This document shows positions 11,649-22,137 of a DNA stretch of 64,000 nt, in pieces. A program made the translations under genes and the position numbers. The notes under the pieces were generated by a model. The model had not been told where the DNA came from, searched no databases, and was given only the letters and a program-made list of their open reading frames with translations. The stretch is from Corythucha ciliata (taxonomy: Eukaryota; Arthropoda; Insecta; Hemiptera; Tingidae), in assembly GCA_038030265.1 (NCBI GenBank), contig CM075940.1, forward strand, positions 12,152,001 through 12,216,000, given 5' to 3'. The stretch's first letter is position 1. Every line of letters starts with the position of its first letter.

Positions 11649-12768
11649 CGGTTTTTTTTTGGATCGAAATGCACAAAAACTTGGTGACTTAGCACTTCTT
11701 CTTTTGCTTTATTAAACGCCTTTTCACATTTATCGGACCAGTCGAATTTCACACCTTTTTGAAGTAAGCAGTACAAAGGTTGCAAAATATCAGACAAATT
11801 TCTCACAAATCTTCCGTAGAAGTTAACAAATCCCGTGAAAGCTCGAACCTCACTAACATTTTTAGGCCTTGGCATTGTACGGACTGCCTCAGTTTTCGTT
11901 TCGTCCTTTGAAATGCCCTCCCTAGTAATTTTGTGGCCCAAATACGCGATTTCTTTTTGAAAAATTCACACTTCTTAAAATTTAGCCGGAAACCCGCTTC
12001 ACTCAGACGCAGAACCATTCTTAAGTTGGAAAAATGTTCGTCTCTAGTGCGCCCAGTTACGATTAAATCGTCTAAAAAGTTGCGAACCCCTGGAACGCCC
12101 TGTATACATTTCTCCACGACCCTTTGAAAAATTGCTACAGCTGGCTTGGTACCAAATGGAAGTCTATTCACTTTGTAAACCCTCGATGAGTTGACCATGC
12201 CAACAGCAACTTGCTGTCATCGTCAAGTTCTAAATGGTTATACGCTTGACGCAAATCAAGTTTAGTAATTGTTGACCACTTGCAAATTAAACCACAGGTC
12301 TTCCACGTGAGGTAACGGATACTGTACGTCTTCTAGGTACTTGTTAACAGTTAACTTTTAGTTTGCACACAACCGTATTGACTTGCCATCCGACTTTAGC
12401 ACAGGCACCAGAGGTGTACCCCAGGGGCTATAATTAACTTTTTCAATCATCCCCTCGGCTTCCAAACGGTCAAGTTCATCATCTACCAGTTTCTTAAAAG
12501 CAAACGGAATTTGACGGGGCTTCAAGAACTTAGGCTTAGCTTCGCTGCTCACTTTCAATTGAATTTTTTCATACTTGTACAAGCCTACTCCATCTTGGAA
12601 AACGCTAGCAAACTCCCGTGACAAACTCTCCTGCAACCGCTCATTTTCCGTCTCTGTCTGTACTTCCGCTATGTTAAAGACGTCGTTATCAAATTCTTTC
12701 AACCAGTCTCTACCCAATAGAAGTTTGGAGCTTTTCGGTACGACGTATACCGATGACCGACAGTTCAC
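11645..12768 (-). pseudogene. pol: Ty3/gypsy Pol: reverse transcriptase, frame-broken
   Basis: The RT domain is split over at least four frames. 12768-12358 holds the linker from the protease (LLLGRDWLKEF) and RT motifs YSPWGTPLVPVLKSDG. Between 12357 and 12199 a stop and further shifts interrupt the block with TKLDLRQAYNHLEL. 12198-11803 holds RLPFGTKPAVAIFQ and the active-site box FLDDLIV in place of the usual YVDD. 11941-11645 holds the thumb segment FTGFVNFYGRFVRNLS and FDWSDKCEKAF. The order and spacing are normal for Ty3 elements, so only frame integrity is lost. RT function would need several corrections. Confidence 0.85.
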
Positions 12769-12805
12769 CTACCGGCCTCACTATCTCTCCCGAAAAGCTC
12801 TTCAA

Positions 12806-13360
12806 TTAAATTGTCGATGGAGACAACGATAAGAACGAAAGTTTCTTTTTATAAACTTGGAAAGGTAAAATCGAAACCCCTGCACCTGTATCTACTTCCA
12901 TTTCGAAAGGAATTTTGTTGATCAACACGCGAGCGGTAATTGGGCTGACTGAGTTTAACCCTTCTAATGAACGCATGTCGACTAAATTTGTCTCCTCTTC
13001 ATCGACACACGCTTCAGTCTCATTAAAAGAGGTTTTGGACTTGCAAACTACTGCCAAATGACCCTGTTTCTTGCATTTTCTGCATCGGTAACTCTTATAG
13101 CGACAATCAGAAAAAGAATGGTTACCTTTGCCACAATGAACGCAAGTAGCAAGGCTCCCATCTTGCTTTCGATTCAATTTACCGATCGCGTTAGTGCCCT
13201 CAGTGACTTGAAAGACGCCGACGTCTGATTCTCTCACCGTTTGCACTGGCCGACGCTTTTCATTCGATTCTTTCTTCAAAGCCAGCTCGTAGAGTTCCAA
13301 CAAACTTTTTTCCCTTGGATCCTCCTCGCACAGTCTATCTAAAATTGATGACTGGATCAT
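12806..13360 (-). pseudogene. gag-pol: Ty3/gypsy nucleocapsid and aspartic protease
   Basis: The frame carries two zinc knuckles (CVHCGKGNHSFSDC, then CRKCKKQGHLAVVC) that bind genomic RNA. They are followed by an aspartic protease start with the active-site triad in EMEVDTGAGVSILPF. A frame shift at the C-terminal end, near 12790-12820, moves into the protease-RT linker. It joins gag upstream by a one-base shift in a GGG run near 13425. The gag-pol boundary therefore appears to be in a single frame in the ancestor, but this cannot be proved from one decayed copy. Confidence 0.85.
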
Positions 13361-13850
13361 GCCACAAACGAACTTTTCTTTTAACGCAAAATCTAATTGC
13401 CCTCCAAATTTGCACTCTGCATGCCGCGCCCTTCTTTACCCGTACGAACCACTGAGCCACTGGTTCGTCTATTTCTTGATTCATTCGGTAGAATTCAATG
13501 CGCTTCCTGAAAACAGAAACGGTTAGCGAAAACTGCCGCGACATAATTGAGCATATTTCATCGAATGTTTTTTGTGATGGAAGCTCCGGATCACACAAAT
13601 TACGTAAATACTCATAAGCTTCGGTCCCCATGACCGTGATTAAAACCGATATCTTCCTCTCTTCTTCTACTGCATTTACTATGAAAAATTCCTTTAACCT
13701 CTCTTCATAAATCTTCCAGTCATCTCCATTTATTGAAAACTCCGGTAAACTTCCAAGATTTAACGATCGGAAAGTAAATACTGTGGAGATGTCCGGAGAA
13801 GTCTTGCTAGGAGACAGCATCCTTGCCGCAGCCGCTCTCTTCTTTGGCTT
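13335..13850 (-). pseudogene. gag: Ty3/gypsy Gag, capsid region
   Basis: I place the start at the Met reading MKPKKRAAAARMLSP, 18 bp inside the 5' LTR; the longer upstream frame runs through the LTR and is unlikely. The protein has a basic leader, then a Gag-like helical region (EERKISVLITVMGTEAYEYL, then LPSQKTFDEICSIM and RIEFYRMNQEIDEPVAQW), typical of retrotransposon Gag capsids. The frame breaks near 13425 and the sense continues in the neighbouring frame. Gag would form the particle that packages the element RNA. Confidence 0.8.
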
Positions 13851-13867
13851 CATCCTCGTCGTCAAAA

Positions 13868-13977
13868 TGTTATGTCCTAAAATAAGAACAACTTTGTACG
13901 AACGAAAACTAAGAAAAACTGACTCTTTATTTTTTTTATAATCATGTGATGAAAAGATCAAAATCTAGTATTCAACA
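13868..13977 (-). repeat. 5' LTR of the Ty3/gypsy element
   Basis: A 110-bp copy identical to 9943-10052. In element orientation it is followed by TTTTGACGACGAGGATG, where a primer-binding site is expected. The trailing GTCTC at 13978-13982 completes the 5-bp target duplication. Confidence 0.95.
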
Positions 13978-14032
13978 GTCTCGGTCTCACCCTCTTAAAA
14001 GTAGGTCTCGTCTCGGTATCGGTGCATCACTA
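13978..14032 (+). repeat. GTCTC-rich terminus of a hAT-family copy split by the Ty3 element
   Basis: GTCTCGGTCTC, then GGTCTCGTCTCGGTATCG, ending GTGCATCACTA. This matches the right end of the 7-kb element at 40871-40901 (GGTCTCGTCTCGGTCTTG, then GCATTACTA). The Ty3 element at 9943 inserted inside it. Confidence 0.7.
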
Positions 14033-14170
14033 CCGCTTTTTCCCTATTATCAGCCACAAATCAGCGTTTTTATCCATTTTAGCTGGGAATCGGCACTTTA
14101 ACCAAACTTTTAACCAAGCGCTTCTTCTCAATTTAAGCCGCGAATCAGCGTTTTCTCTTTAGAAGAGCGT
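14033..14170 (+). repeat. Short stretch of the ~30-bp minisatellite
   Basis: Degenerate units of the pattern TTTTAGCCGCGAATCAGCG followed by TTTTTCTC, the same family as the arrays at 41-43 kb and 51-52.8 kb. About four to five units, beginning right after the hAT end. Confidence 0.65.
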
Positions 14171-17100
14171 CTTCAAATTTTAGAAGGGAGTTAGTGATAT
14201 TACCACATCCTTATTACGCTTATTAAGCATCCCCACTATTTCACCTTTAAGCATTTCGGGGGCCCCATCCAAATGGTGGTGGAGGTGGTGGTGGTGGGGG
14301 GGGGCTCGAGATGTCGGCCCTACCTCGGTATGCTATAAAGTTCCCCTCACATAACATTTTCGAGCCAATCCTCAAACTTTGGGTGTAGAAAGGGCTAAAC
14401 CCGCTAAATTGTTTTTTTTAGGCCGCCGTTCGGGCACGTTTTCATGGGGCCAATTTAGGTTTTTAATAGTCAGGAAATAGCGTTTTAGGTGTAAGGTACC
14501 CTAAAGTAAACAAGTAAGCTTCACATTTAATGTTTTTAACCATTTTGCTCACCAGCTTCAGTAGAAGACAGGATAGAAAAGTCTTCGTGCGTACAGGGAG
14601 TGAAAGGCTCTTATTTCGGAAAGACTAAGATGAGGAGAAAAACTACTATTGACCCTCACGCTATAATAAAGCTTTACTGCTGAATAAAACTTTCTTACCA
14701 TGATATTGACGAGTTAATCAGTGAAGATAGGCGTTTCCCATTTCGAAAATTAGGTCAAACAACAGAATTCCAGCCCTTCTCTCCCTTTCAGTACACGAAA
14801 CTAACGTTAGTTATCAGTTTTGGGTATATAGCCGATCTTAAAAGAGGTGAGTCGGTTCGCCAATAAGAGGCTTTGAGATTAATCACGCGAAACCCCTTCA
14901 AAGTTTGTTTTCGTTCAATAGAAAAGGAAGGGGTGCTCTTCCTTCGATGAGTTACCCCTTTTCGTAACAGAAGGAAACTGCCGGCTATGCAAGAGTTTTA
15001 AATTCCTTTAAAGGAATTGGGTGTCAATTGGTATCAAACAGCTTTACAGAGCGTTTTTATTTTAATTATTGAGTTGACCGGCTATGTTACTCTTTCGAGA
15101 GTCTATAAAAGGTACTGTTTATTATCAGAAAAAACAGCCTGGAAGAAAATTGCAATTAGTGGACCTTAATTAAAAGTAAAAGAGGACGTGACCAACAAAA
15201 CTTTAAAAGCGCTAAAGAATGCCAATTTACGCTACACTCCCACCAATTTGAATTCTACTTCAAACTTAAATAAAACTGTTCATTTTATTTAAAAAAAAAA
15301 AATACTGCTTCAATTATGACGAAGTTTACGTCTGGGTAAAGGAAGAAAAAAAAGTAAATGAAGAAGGAACCTTCGCAGCTCCTTCCTCGTTGGATTCCAC
15401 TGCAGGACAATTCAAGTGAATTAATTAATGAATTATTTGAATTAATGAATTGTACTTTTCAATGCTGTTTAATTAGATTTCCAATACACGTCGCTAATTT
15501 GTCAAAGAGCGTGGGGGGTCTCAATTTCAGCGTCAGCATATCTTCCTTCTAGAAACTACCCCCCCCCCTTTTCTTCACTGCAATAATTCAAATTAATGCA
15601 ATTCAATTCTCCAGTTGTCTTAGTTCAAGTCGTAACAACAGTTGATGAGTGTTGTACTGTTGGAGTTGTGCACGGTTGGGGTGTGGGTGGGGGGGGTTAT
15701 CTCAAGAAGGTGACAACTCGGCTCAATAACTTATGAAACAGTGAAGTGTTTGCGGTGGTGAAGGGGGGGGGGTTACTTGAATTATTTCGACTGTCTTGTT
15801 AATTTCTCCAAGGGCATTGTGCTCGAAATTTACTCTTTTGAAGATTATTTCAAAAAGAGGGGCATTGGCGGGTGAGGTGAGGGTACAAAGTGTCAGATGC
15901 AGAAAACTTCACGTTGTTGTGGTACTTTTTGAGGTTAAAAAAATATGAGGTAAAAAAAAAAAAAGATGAAAATTACGTCTGCCAGCGTCAAAGCTTATCA
16001 ACCTTTAAGAAACTTGACAGGACGAAAAGTCAAAGTGGCAATCTCGATGTTTCATTGTCCAATCTTGTCTCTCTTAATTCTTTTCCCATTTTAGTTTTTT
16101 ATCTTCTTTTGGTTCATACACACTTTATTTATTTATTTTTTGGAAAAACATGAAAAAGCGAGAAAAGCTTGACCTTAAGATCTTTCACTGATTTGTCCAA
16201 GGAAATTATTTAGCGTCAGGTGCGGAGAAAAAGAGGATTTGGCTGAGAGATTGAAAGGTTGTGTAGCTTTCTCACCGGGGGGGGGCGGGGGCGGGGAGGG
16301 AGAGTTCGGCTATAAATATAGCAGTTAGAGAAATTGGATGTTTTTTCAGCACCGAAACTTTTTATTTGGTTGATTAAAGAAAGTATTTTATGGACTCTCT
16401 ATATAGTCACGCCACGTTTTTCAACCAACTCACTCGTAATATCTCCTTCTTGTCTCCTATTGCTGAATACTAAAACTTTAATGTAACAAAACTGATAGGA
16501 CTCACGCTCACCGAGCTCATCCGTCTCAGAAGCTCGATGTCTTTTATCTACACCTTGGCGTTTATGGATTAAAAAGGAATGCGGGAGGGGGGGGGGAGCT
16601 TTCAGAGCTACGGAACAGCTTTGCGGTGTGCCCAGGGATTTACAGGTTGAGGCCAACGGGCAGTTAATTTAAAAGGGCCCGCATACTATCAAAGAGACTA
16701 TTGCACCAAAAACAGTTCATCTGGTTCAGGAATTCAATATTATACTACCCCGGATACGGACAATTCTGAGTTGTTGTCAATCCAGGAATTTTGTTAGGAC
16801 CCATGGGGCGACTAGTTGCACTATTTTGGACTTCCCCTCTTCCGGTATTTCCTCATGTATTAAAGGCAGAGCCGTCGAAGTCGGGCCCCTCAAATAATTA
16901 GAAAAAAACCTGAATGCATTCACGCACGAACTATTATGGTGATTTTCATGCTGTGTGTACGGTGTTGCGATGTAATATACGGCTGATGACAACTACACAC
17001 AATAATTATCATAAATTTGAATTTTAGAACTAAGTTGTTCTAGTTTTCTGGGCAGAAAAGTTTCTAATATCCAGATCCAATAGAAAACCAGCTTTCTCGC

Positions 17101-17319
17101 CAAGGGTTCGATGCAAAGGGCAAGTTCTGAAACACGTTAATGTTAAGAGCACGAACGATGAATAACGTTCACATTGGACACAGTTAATTAATTAGTATCT
17201 TAACTTGTCAATCACAGGATTGATTCACTCAATTTGATCAGCAAAAGTTGCCTCTAGGAACCGTAAAATGGCGTTTTCTTAACTTTAATCGCAAATTAAC
17301 ACATTTTCATGGCCAACAA
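14171..17319. other. Intergenic, no gene recognised
   Basis: AT-rich with a GGT-rich microsatellite at about 14272-14310, poly-A at about 15290-15301 and several poly-G/poly-C runs (15561-15568, 15690-15698, 15763-15771, 16278-16305). The frames present are short and have no recognisable motif. Confidence 0.5.
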
Positions 17320-17510
17320 TTTTCGTCTCGTAGTTATCTTCATAATTGCTTAATTGGATATTTTTCCATTCTAGCTGCGAATGGTCACATCTAGAACCTC
17401 TTCTAATTTTCGGCTCCGGATTAGCGCTAAAATTGTTAATTGTCCCATTTTCAACCGTGAGATGGCGCTCTTCCTCCATTTTGGTCGTGAATTATTGCTT
17501 TTTCTACAGG
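17320..17510 (+). repeat. Degenerate ~30-bp minisatellite remnant
   Basis: Units such as CCATTCTAGCTGCGAAT, GGATTAGCGCTAAAATTG and TTTTGGTCGTGAATTATTGC match the family of the large arrays but are more diverged. Confidence 0.5.
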
Positions 17511-17689
17511 TGACGAGTCACGGAGTGGACCTCGCGAAGGTGGCCGTTTTACTGTGTTGCAGTGAGAGGCTGCTGGAAGCGTTCTAAACTGGATGGAGTT
17601 TGCCCAAAGGCGAGGATCATCGCTCGTCGTGAGGGGGGGGGGGGTAACGAAATGGTGTCGAGGGAGAGGAGGAAAAAAAAAGAAAGAAG

Positions 17690-19790
17690 GGGTGCGAGAG
17701 GAGAGAGGGCTAGCTCTCTTCCTCAGAGTCGCTAGAGTCGACAGTAGGAGAGGCAGTAGCAACGCTGAGCGGAGGAGCCCAGGTCTCAAGGTGGTGACGT
17801 CGATTGGCCCAGGCTTGCGGAGAGAGGTTGAGGCGGCGGGCGTCCTGACGGGAAGACAGTGTCGAGGCGTCTCTGCTCGGGATAGAAAATGAGGAGCGAG
17901 CATCCGCACACAATGAGCAGTCCCATAGTACGTGAGCGGTAATTTCCTCGACGGGGGCCCCACAAGGGCAGAGAGGGGATTCTCGTCGCCGAAAGTTGAA
18001 AGCGCCATGGCCGGAAACCAATTGAGTTACTGCGAAGGAGGGACTCCACCACGACATTTCTTTGCGGCGGACATGAAGGCAGCAGGCCTGCGTCCCAGCT
18101 CTGTTGCCACTTGTCCAGGAGGAAGTTACTCGAGAAGAGGATCCAACATGGTGGGAGGTCGACGAGTCGATCGCAAAGCTCAGTGAGTGGACCATCATAT
18201 GCCGTGAGTTGGCCGGTCATGAAAAAGTGACGAAGAACGACACGGTCGAGGTTCAGATCGATAGGGTGCACACCGCAGATGATCTGGATCGCGAGGTGAG
18301 AGATAGTGTTATATGCGGGGCCCTAAAGTCCGAAGTCGGTTGCGATCACGTGCAGAGGGGCGCCGCCACCAGACCGGAGCTCCACAGCGGACGATAGCCA
18401 GAAAGACAGATTGATAGTATAGGCGCCGTGTATGGAACGAGGCGCCCTACTGACGACCGGCGAGACCACGAAATTGGGCGAACAGTTTCTGAACTCTGGG
18501 GCGTAGAGCGTGGCCTTTGACACTGTGCACCACGGTATTCTTGTGGAAAAATTGATGAGATGTGGGTGTGCGAGGTGTAGCCCTAGACCTATTCAAGTTT
18601 TATCTCTCAGGCCGAACTCAAAGGACAAGAATTGGTGATATTATCAGTGAGTCAGCGACGATTTGTCAGGGTATGCCCCAGGGTACGGTGCTTGGCCCGG
18701 TTCTGTTACTTGTGTACATTAACAAATTAATAGACGTGGATGTATCTGGAAGGGTTTTTGGCTTTGCTGAAGACACGGCTGTTGTTCATTGGGATAAAAA
18801 TATTAAGAATTTAGTCTCGAGAATTAATAAGGACCTATTTGCAATGAAATGTCTGTTTTCTAGAAATTGACAGATCTCCCGAGGGTGGCCTGACGGCCGT
18901 CAAAGTAGCTCGCTACCAGTTGAAATATGTTTGATGGTGGGCGAAGGTCCCGTAGGGAGGAGAGTACCCGAGGCCACCACACGGTGTCGAACGTGCCTTT
19001 GATGTCGTACATCAGGGATATTACAATGTTACCCGTCGCGGAGAGGACGGAGTGAAGAAGGGTCTCGATGGCTTGTACCGTGTTCCTATCTGGCACGCTT
19101 CCGAATTGATGGTGGTGAAGCGTCGGAAGGATGATTGGACGAAGAGTCTGGAGTATCATATACTTCAAAATCTTGCCCTCAGTGTCACCAATACTGAGGG
19201 GTCGAAGAGAGGAGGGCTCAGGAAAAGGAGAGGTGTGGGACCCACCTTTCGGAATGAAGACAACGCGGGCTATTCCAAGCTGGTGGAAAATGACCTAACG
19301 ATAGGGATAAGTTGTAGAGCCGGGCAGAGGCCGGTAGGAGGGCCGAATTTTGCTCACGAATGGACGTATTGCTTGTGGTAAGCGACGGGGAGGCCGTGAG
19401 AGACGAGGATACAATTTTCAGCCGGAGTACCTTGTACGGTGCACCCCAGAGGGAGATGGCGAGGCCGTTGGTGACGTAGAGGCGCCACGCGGAGCGTTTC
19501 GTACGTTGAATTTCAGCTTTGAGGGCGCGGCGCGAGCGAGCGTAACGTTCCCGTAAGAGGTCACGGTCAGAGGGACGAGCGCGGGTTACCGCACGATGAC
19601 GGCGCCGCACCGAGGGCGTGGGTCCACCGCAGGGTGTAGAGGTGGGATGCTGGGGGTGCTGCCGCGGGACGGAGGCCTCCGTGGACTCGGCGATGACAGC
19701 TGAGAGAATGGTTCTCGCTTGTTCGAGGGTCCTGACGTCGTGAGGGAAGGGGGGAGGAGAAGATCCCGTTGCACTCTTGGGAGGAATAGT
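17690..19790 (-). pseudogene. R1-like LINE ORF2 remnant (RT and C-terminal zinc motif)
   Basis: GC-richer than its surroundings. From the 5' side (high coordinates): a linker with RRALKAEIQRTKRSAWRLYV (19610-19218), then an RT segment with HQFGSVPDRNTVQAIETLL and SLMYDIKGTFDTVWWPRV (19168-18860). There is an interruption by a plus-strand LINE piece, then a post-RT segment (18523-18323), then GVHPIDLNLDRVVLRHFF. It ends with the C-terminal Cys/His motif SPLCPCGAPVEEITAHVLWDC (18198-17710). This architecture is typical of R1/I-group LINEs. The RT active-site region is missing and frames shift several times, so it is a dead, 5'-truncated copy. The exact clade is uncertain. Confidence 0.75.
18505..18868 (+). 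pseudogene. LINE reverse-transcriptase fragment, opposite strand, nested
   Basis: The plus strand encodes FDTVHHGILVEKLM, then after a shift GVRGVALDLFKFYLSGRTQR, CQGMPQGTVLGPVL and the active-site box GFAEDTAVVH. The usual FADDT has become FAEDT, which would abolish catalysis. This is the finger-palm region of a Jockey/I-type RT and is unrelated in detail to the R1-like copy around it. It sits where the host LINE lacks its own RT core, so it either inserted there or replaced that part by rearrangement. Confidence 0.75.
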
Positions 19791-19799
19791 TTATTTTTT

Positions 19800-21983
19800 G
19801 TCATCTATCTACCAATAACACTGCGATAAATACATAAGTAATATAAAGCGAGCGCTTCGGATTCCCACGACTCACTCAGATATTCGCAGAAACGTCCTAG
19901 TTGGAAGTTCTAAGAGAATGAAAGAGCCCTCATCGCAAAGAATTCATCTATAATGCTGAAAGCTTACAACTGGGAATTGGTTGGTTAGCTCAGGGGGTGT
20001 TTCTATATAAAAAGGGCAGGATTGAGTTTAAGATTGAATCATTTAAAAGTCGAACTCGTAGGGGAAATCGAAAATCGTTTTGAAAAAGAATATTGTGAAG
20101 ATGGAAGGGTTTTGTTTTCCTTGAGCTGCCTTGTAGAGGTTATTACATGTAAATATGAAATGTAGTCTTACAGCAAAATATTCTCTTCAGCTTTCGGGAA
20201 AGATATCTCCCGTGGGTATAACCCCTCTGACTTTGTAGAGGCTCCCAGGGAGCGAACAAACTAAGCCCTTACAATGTTTATCAAGTAAATAGTTATTCTG
20301 TAGCAAATTTAATCAGTTCATGAGTAAAGCACTGAAGCTTTCAACAAGCGATTCATTCCATGTTTTTCTCTCTCTATGGCACTGTCTCTTTTTTCTCTCT
20401 CTATTTTTCCCCTTAATTCCCCCTGGGCAATTATCTCGCTTTCCATGCCCCTTCCACTCTGTTATGTCAAGAGAAACGATAAAAAATGAATTAATTCCAA
20501 TATTTGTCCTCCTCGATTTCCCTTCTATTTTTTGAATCAAAAAACTCGTCTCTCTCATATCTCCAGGTGTTTCAGAATGTTGTGATTCCCCGTTCTGTCA
20601 TCTGAGTTCCTACAGTATCCCCTTAAAGGGCCGTTTTCCCGCGGGTGCGGGCGGGCTCTGAACCTATAAATTGCGTGGGTGCTTTTCACCACTGTTAACT
20701 CCCCCCTCCCTCCCCACCAATGAGCGAGAATGGGTGGCCCAGCTATACCCCTGACTCTAAGTCTCACTTCCATATAGCGTTACTATTACCAAAACTTTTG
20801 GGTATGAATGCGGGGCGGGGGGGGGGAGGGTTCAGTGTTGCCAACCGGAAATTTTGGTATCTTCAAGTCAAGCTCGAAATATCGGTTAAAAAAAAAACAG
20901 GGATAACGATAGAAACTGTCAAAAAGGATTCCTTTCCCGTGTTATAACTTTATAAGTTATTTCTACCTATATAATTATTATTTTTCGCAACTTTGATTTG
21001 CTCATAATGTCGAAATCATCATTGTCATGCCGAGGCCCTCCATCATCATCATCATCCGCCCTCATTATTTTCATATTTTTCATGAGCACCGGTTCATGCT
21101 TCATTTCTTCTCAAAGCGAAGAATAAGCTTATTTTTCTGAACAAACGAGGGATTATGATGCGCTCACGCAGTCTTTATACTCTTGGTAGGCTGGGATCGT
21201 CCGATTGAGAATGAAGAGGAAGTCAAGTGAAGTTTTCTTTTCCTTGTTCTACTCTTTACCGTCAATCCGTGACTTTATGAAGATTTAAAGGGAAGAAAAT
21301 CTGATTGGAAGAACGGGCGAAAGCTTGTGGAAGGTGTTGAGGTATCACATTTGAAATATTTCCTTGAAACCAACATAACAATGAAAAATAATAACAAAAC
21401 AAAAACAATGCATTGAATGATTTCGTTGATAAAATACATTTAGCTGTGGACATATTTTTAGAGGGGCGTGGCAAGACCTTTTTCATGGGAGGGGCTTTCA
21501 AATTACAGAATTATAAATAATACGTACAATAATTTAAAAGTATAAATACGGGATGGATATTTTTTTCAGGATACGGAAGTATTCAAGGGATTCAAGTGCC
21601 CCGTGGCCGTAGGTATAATAACCCCTCCGATTTTGTAGAGGCTCCCATCAGGGAGCGAACAAGCTAACCCCCTAACTAAGAACTAGTTAAGCCCCAAACT
21701 AAAAGAAAAAAAGGCAGGGATCCGCGCATTAATATACCATGGTCCATTGTCACCGGCGCACCGCCTTGCCATGCGCAGGGTGTTCGTTGGGGCCGCAAAA
21801 AATTCGACACATGAGGAAATAACGCGTTTTTTTTTGTTTTTTTTTTAATGAAAGAGGACAAATAGTTTGACAAGAGGATGTGATTAGTTTTTTTTTAACG
21901 ACGAAAAGTAAATTTGTAATAATTTTTCAAAATCCCAGAATTTAGGGAGTTTGATAGCAACCGGACCTGGACCATGCGGGGGT
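19800..21983. other. Intergenic with a dispersed direct repeat
   Basis: No gene recognised. A ~55-bp block (TATAACCCCTCxGAxTTTGT, then AGAGGCTCCC and GGGAGCGAACAA) occurs at about 20218-20270 and again at about 21615-21675 in the same orientation. These could be ends of a dispersed element. A G-rich run occurs at about 20811-20828, and T-runs at about 21828-21846. Confidence 0.45.
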
Positions 21984-22137
21984 GGGTTTATTCTTCGTGA
22001 CATCATATTTCACCAAGTTTTGTTTACCTTCCTCCGGTCTTCGGAGGTCAGTCGCTGTTCACAGTTCTACCATGCGTTTCTTCGTCTTTAACTTTCGAAG
22101 TTTTGTTTTTCTTTTTCAAATCTTTTTTTGAGGCAAG

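Larger units (their letters stand above)
9943..13977 (-). mobile_element. Ty3/gypsy LTR retrotransposon, full-length, minus strand
   Basis: A 4035-bp element bounded by two 110-bp LTRs (TG...CA) that look identical base for base, with a 5-bp target duplication GTCTC at 9938-9942 and 13978-13982. In element orientation the order is gag, nucleocapsid, protease, RT, RNase H, integrase, which is the Ty3 order. A purine-rich tract abuts the 3' LTR, and the gag start lies about 18 bp inside the 5' LTR. Several frame breaks interrupt gag and RT while the RNase H-integrase frame is open for 524 codons. Identical LTRs argue for recent insertion. Confidence 0.95.

Noticed and set aside
17451..18198. 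Long proline/serine-rich frames (185 and 99 codons) around 17.6-18.0 kb
   Set aside because: Shadow frames of the GC-rich R1-like LINE tail; the Cys/His motif lies in the other minus frame.
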